A DNA stretch of 8,902 bases, from positions 1 through 8,902 of the forward strand of contig CALMAR010000321.1 of the NCBI GenBank assembly GCA_937859855.1. The letters are read 5' to 3'. Below the pieces are notes generated by a model. The model worked only from the letters and a program-made list of their open reading frames with translations, ran no database searches and was not told where the DNA came from. A program made the position numbers and the translations under genes. The DNA is from an uncultured Kineosporia sp. (GTDB lineage: Bacteria > Actinomycetota > Actinomycetes > Actinomycetales > Kineosporiaceae). Positions 7,040-8,902 of this stretch are shown piece by piece; positions within the stretch are counted from its first letter, which is position 1, and every line of letters starts with the position of its first letter.

Positions 7040-7632
7040 TCCGGCCCGGCCGGGCCGGACTCGGGCGGCGCCTCCGGGTCGATCGGCCGGGCATGGGTGT
7101 AGACGGAGATCCGGCGGGCCCGTGGGTCGCCGTTGCCGATGGTGCGGTAGACGGCCAGCAGCTCGTCCAGCCGTGCTTTCAGCTCGCCCATCTGTTCGGG
7201 GGTGACGATCACGAAGGTGTCGTTCAGGCCGAGCACGTCGATCCACTCGTCCGGCCAGCCGGGTGCGGCGTCGAGCCAGCGTTCCTGCTTCTGGGCCTGC
7301 TGGCGGATGTAGTCGCGCTGCAGCCAGTCCAGAGCGGTCGCGGTGTCCTCGTCGTCACGGAACGCGGAGTTCCGCCAGGAGTGATACTCGGTGGAGGGCC
7401 GCCAGAGCCGTCGCTTGCCCTCTCCCTCACCGGTGTCGGTGACCAGGCCGACCGACTCCAGCTTGCGCAGGTGGTAGCTGGTCGCGCCGGTGTTGGTGCC
7501 CAGCGACGCCGCCAGATCCGTCGCCGTGGCCGGACCCGCGGTCCGTAGCCGGGACAGCAGCCGCGATCGCAGCGGATGGGCCAGGACCTTGATCGCGCGG
7601 GCATCCAGGCTGATGCCGGTGTAGTCGCTCAT
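7036..7632 (-). CDS. ArsR-like winged-helix transcriptional regulator
   Basis: This DNA-binding regulator has 198 residues from ATG 7632. The N-terminal winged helix (about 8-80) reads ARAIKVLAHPLRSRLLSRL, then a helix-turn-helix at about 36-58 (TATDLAASLGTNTGATSYHLRKLE), then the wing with GEGEGKRRLWRP. This is the ArsR/HTH_20 pattern. No cysteine metal-binding pair (CxC) is seen, so metal sensing is unlikely. The C-terminal half is mainly charged and probably helical, with a Pro-rich tail, and likely provides dimerisation or ligand sensing. The frame extends to 7866, but the residues before MSDYTG look non-coding, and ATG 7632 lies 6 bases after a TATTGT -10-like hexamer with no ribosome binding site, so a leaderless start is likely. 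It is coupled to the MFS gene it probably controls. Confidence 0.87.
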   Translation of the reverse strand: MSDYTGISLDARAIKVLAHPLRSRLLSRLRTAGPATATDLAASLGTNTGATSYHLRKLESVGLVTDTGEGEGKRRLWRPSTEYHSWRNSAFRDDEDTATALDWLQRDYIRQQAQKQERWLDAAPGWPDEWIDVLGLNDTFVIVTPEQMGELKARLDELLAVYRTIGNGDPRARRISVYTHARPIDPEAPPESGPAGPE

Positions 7633-7635
7633 CAA

Positions 7636-7666
7636 TGCACAATACTCATGCATAAATACTTTGCAC
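7636..7666. promoter_or_regulatory. promoter and candidate operator of the regulator-MFS operon
   Basis: In an otherwise GC-rich window this patch is AT-rich. On the plus strand TGCA occurs at 7636, 7649 and 7662, exactly 13 bp apart, with AATACT at 7641-7646 and 7655-7660 (14 bp apart) and the palindrome ATGCAT at 7648-7653. On the minus strand TATTGT (7644-7639) is a plausible -10, six bases before ATG 7632. TGTGCA 17 bases upstream of it is a weak -35 (3 of 6). Repeats overlapping the promoter suggest autorepression by the winged-helix protein. Confidence 0.5.
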
Positions 7667-7852
7667 AGCTTTCGTGTATGGGTGGCCGGTCCCCAGCGCC
7701 TCGCCTTCAGGTAACCGGCGCCCGGCTGGGATCCGGGCCACTGGCGCTCATGCCCGGTGTGGGCGGGGCGTCGTCCGGGCCGCGTTGCGATGCTTGGATA
7801 GGACCAGACCAGGAAAGCCACATTTCGGGGGTCTTGTGATGAGCGTCCGGCG
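7667..7852. other. divergent intergenic region before the unknown gene
   Basis: About 190 bases lie between the regulator's operator patch and the rightward unknown gene. They contain a GC-only hairpin (GCCCGG 7720-7725 with CCGGGC 7733-7738, 7-base loop) and a G-rich run at 7827-7831 that could serve as ribosome binding site for the minicistron. I could not assign a clear promoter for the rightward gene. Confidence 0.5.
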
Positions 7853-7856
7853 ATGA
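7836..7856 (+). CDS. possible six-codon minicistron overlapping the next start
   Basis: GTG ATG AGC GTC CGG CGA TGA would encode a six-residue peptide (MMSVRR). GGGGG at 7827-7831 lies 4 bases before the GTG. Its TGA (7854-7856) overlaps the ATG (7853) of the following long gene in the sequence ATGA, the arrangement used for translational coupling. The downstream ATG has no good ribosome binding site of its own. It may be a leader for reinitiation, or chance. Confidence 0.3.
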   Translation: MMSVRR

Positions 7857-8902
7857 GGGCGGCCAAGCTGAACGAGCCGGACCACGGCCGGGGCCCTTCG
7901 GCCCGGCTGGCGCTGGCTCACCAGCTGACCAGCGACCTGCGCCACGCCATCGACCTGGTCGGGATCGACGAGTTCTACAGCCAGGAGGCCCAGTTCGACC
8001 AGGACTCCCGGCTGGGCCGGGAGCTGCTCTACCTGATCGCCAACGACGAGTGGAGCCGGGCCACCCGGGAGATGGTCACCCTGCAGGCCTCCGACTCAGT
8101 CGCTACCCGGATCCAGGTTCACGTCGACCTGGGCCGGATCACCCACGAGGCGTTCCGGAACCGGATCGAGCGGGTCTGGTTGCCGCTGCTGGTGCTGGCT
8201 CCCCCGGCTCCCCCGGCTCCCCCGGCTGCCGGCAGGGGAGCCACCGATCCGGCCCGGCGGCCGATCCCGCAGGTCGCCCCGACGCCCCTGATCCGGGACA
8301 GTACCGGCACCCTGCTGCCGCCGCTGCCGCAGTCTGAGGCCCGGCGCTGGATCGCGGCCGCGATGGCCGAGATCATTCTCAACATCACCCCAGCGGCGAT
8401 GGGCAGCTCGATCGGCGTCCGGCAGCTGGGCCGCGAACAGCGACTGCTGCTCAGCGCCGCGATCTACCGGGTTCTGCGACAGGGCAGCGACCATGCCAGC
8501 GAGTCCTGGCCCGGCACCCACATCGACGACGGGTACCGCCGGGGCCGGATCCAAGAGGCGCGTTCGCTGCTGGCCGCCCTGATGGACGCGGTTAACCGGC
8601 GGATCAGTGATCCGGCTGGACCCGGCCGGTCCACTCTGCTGATCCGCCGGGCGGCCCGGGTTCTGCACGCCGTCAGCAGCCCGTCCACGCTGGTGGTGAT
8701 TTCGGTCGAACCCGAGGCGGAGACCAGCGTGTTCACCCTCGACCTGGCCGCCCGGCGGCTGCTGTCCCGGCGGCGGCCGTTCAGCGCCCCGCGCGCGGAG
8801 GTGCGGCTCAACCTGCTGCTGCCAGCGGTGGACGCGGACCGCTCGGTGGTGGTCAACCTGCCCGAGGGTCTTTCCTTCCCCCGCAGCCGCACGAGCAGCG
8901 CG
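7853..8902 (+). CDS. uncharacterised protein, 3' end outside the window
   Basis: The frame is open from ATG 7853 to the last base, 350 codons with no stop. ATG 7853 is the first start codon after an in-frame stop at 7799, and the frame shows strong G/C third-position bias. I do not recognise the family. Residues 20-110 form a compact acidic region (DLRHAIDLVGIDEFYSQEA, ELLYLIANDEWSRATREMV, then a beta-like TRIQVHVDLGRITHEAFR). A Pro/Ala linker (113-160, including APPAPPAPPA) comes next. An Arg-rich, mostly helical middle (about 162-275) is followed by a beta-rich segment (about 278-340, ending LLLPAVDADRSVVVNLPEG). No signal peptide or membrane helix is visible in the part present; the missing C-terminus could hold one. 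It is divergent from the regulator gene with no obvious functional link. Confidence 0.8.
   Translation, partial: MRAAKLNEPDHGRGPSARLALAHQLTSDLRHAIDLVGIDEFYSQEAQFDQDSRLGRELLYLIANDEWSRATREMVTLQASDSVATRIQVHVDLGRITHEAFRNRIERVWLPLLVLAPPAPPAPPAAGRGATDPARRPIPQVAPTPLIRDSTGTLLPPLPQSEARRWIAAAMAEIILNITPAAMGSSIGVRQLGREQRLLLSAAIYRVLRQGSDHASESWPGTHIDDGYRRGRIQEARSLLAALMDAVNRRISDPAGPGRSTLLIRRAARVLHAVSSPSTLVVISVEPEAETSVFTLDLAARRLLSRRRPFSAPRAEVRLNLLLPAVDADRSVVVNLPEGLSFPRSRTSSA
8198..8224 (+). repeat. three tandem 9-bp repeats (Ala-Pro-Pro linker)
   Basis: GCTCCCCCG is repeated exactly three times in frame and encodes Ala-Pro-Pro x3 (residues 116-124 of the unknown protein), beginning the proline-rich linker. 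Perfect identity including the synonymous positions suggests recent slippage expansion. Confidence 0.85.

Noticed and set aside
5700..7102. Two long open frames (minus 5700-7094 and plus 5744-7102) overlapping the MFS gene
   Set aside because: Both are Arg/Gly/Pro/Gln-rich shadows; the MFS frame has the membrane segments and motif A.
7674..7856. 60-codon plus-strand open frame before the unknown gene
   Set aside because: It has no ribosome binding site and a composition unlike coding sequence; only its last six codons (from GTG 7836) have a plausible initiation context.
7633..7866. N-terminal extension of the regulator to 7866
   Set aside because: The extra 78 residues are unlike winged-helix regulators and run through the AT-rich promoter patch; ATG 7632 fits the domain start.
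1..8902. CRISPR, transposase, phage, toxin-antitoxin or biosynthetic cluster
   Set aside because: No repeat-spacer array, transposase, recombinase or recognised defence or biosynthetic enzyme is encoded in either strand.

Overview
The window is high-GC DNA, densely coding with short intergenic gaps. The deformylase-formyltransferase pair, a Tat-type lipoprotein signal, GTG starts, strong G/C third-position bias and at least two apparently leaderless genes point to an actinobacterium (Actinomycetota). A propionibacterial-type genus is possible, but I cannot fix the genus from the sequence. Two features suggest the window is a whole short contig or lies at contig edges: the last gene runs off the right end, and the first ~57 bases look foreign to what follows.

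Layout from left to right. (1) Bases 1-57 read on the + strand as a fragment of a sensor histidine kinase just before its phospho-accepting histidine. The fragment then breaks off and abuts the stop codon of fmt. (2) On the minus strand, def (peptide deformylase) followed by fmt (methionyl-tRNA formyltransferase) form the N-formylmethionine start/removal pair. def has a TACAAT -10 element placed so that its GTG start would be the first transcribed base. (3) On the plus strand, a four-gene ABC importer operon encodes a Tat/lipoprotein substrate-binding protein of the NMT1/THI5-like (nitrate/sulfonate/pyrimidine) superfamily, an SsuB/TauB-type ATPase, and two different SsuC/TauC-type permeases. 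The permeases overlap by 4 bases. No catabolic or biosynthetic gene is attached, so the substrate is open. A 7-bp inverted repeat lies upstream of the first gene. (4) The short gap between convergent operons is filled with nested direct and inverted repeats (5681-5735), probably a terminator-like region. (5) On the minus strand, an ArsR-like winged-helix regulator and a 12-helix MFS transporter are translationally coupled (ATGATG overlap). A small AT-rich patch with phased TGCA motifs lies at the regulator start and is a plausible autoregulatory operator. (6) On the plus strand, a long open frame with no stop (7853 to the end, 350 codons) encodes a conserved-looking protein of unknown function. 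A six-codon minicistron ends on its start codon.

I see no rRNA, tRNA, CRISPR array, insertion sequence, phage or defence genes, and nothing I would call a new system with confidence. The most useful observations are the probable chimeric left edge, the orphan two-permease importer with unknown substrate, the regulator/operator patch in front of the MFS exporter, and the open-ended unknown protein.
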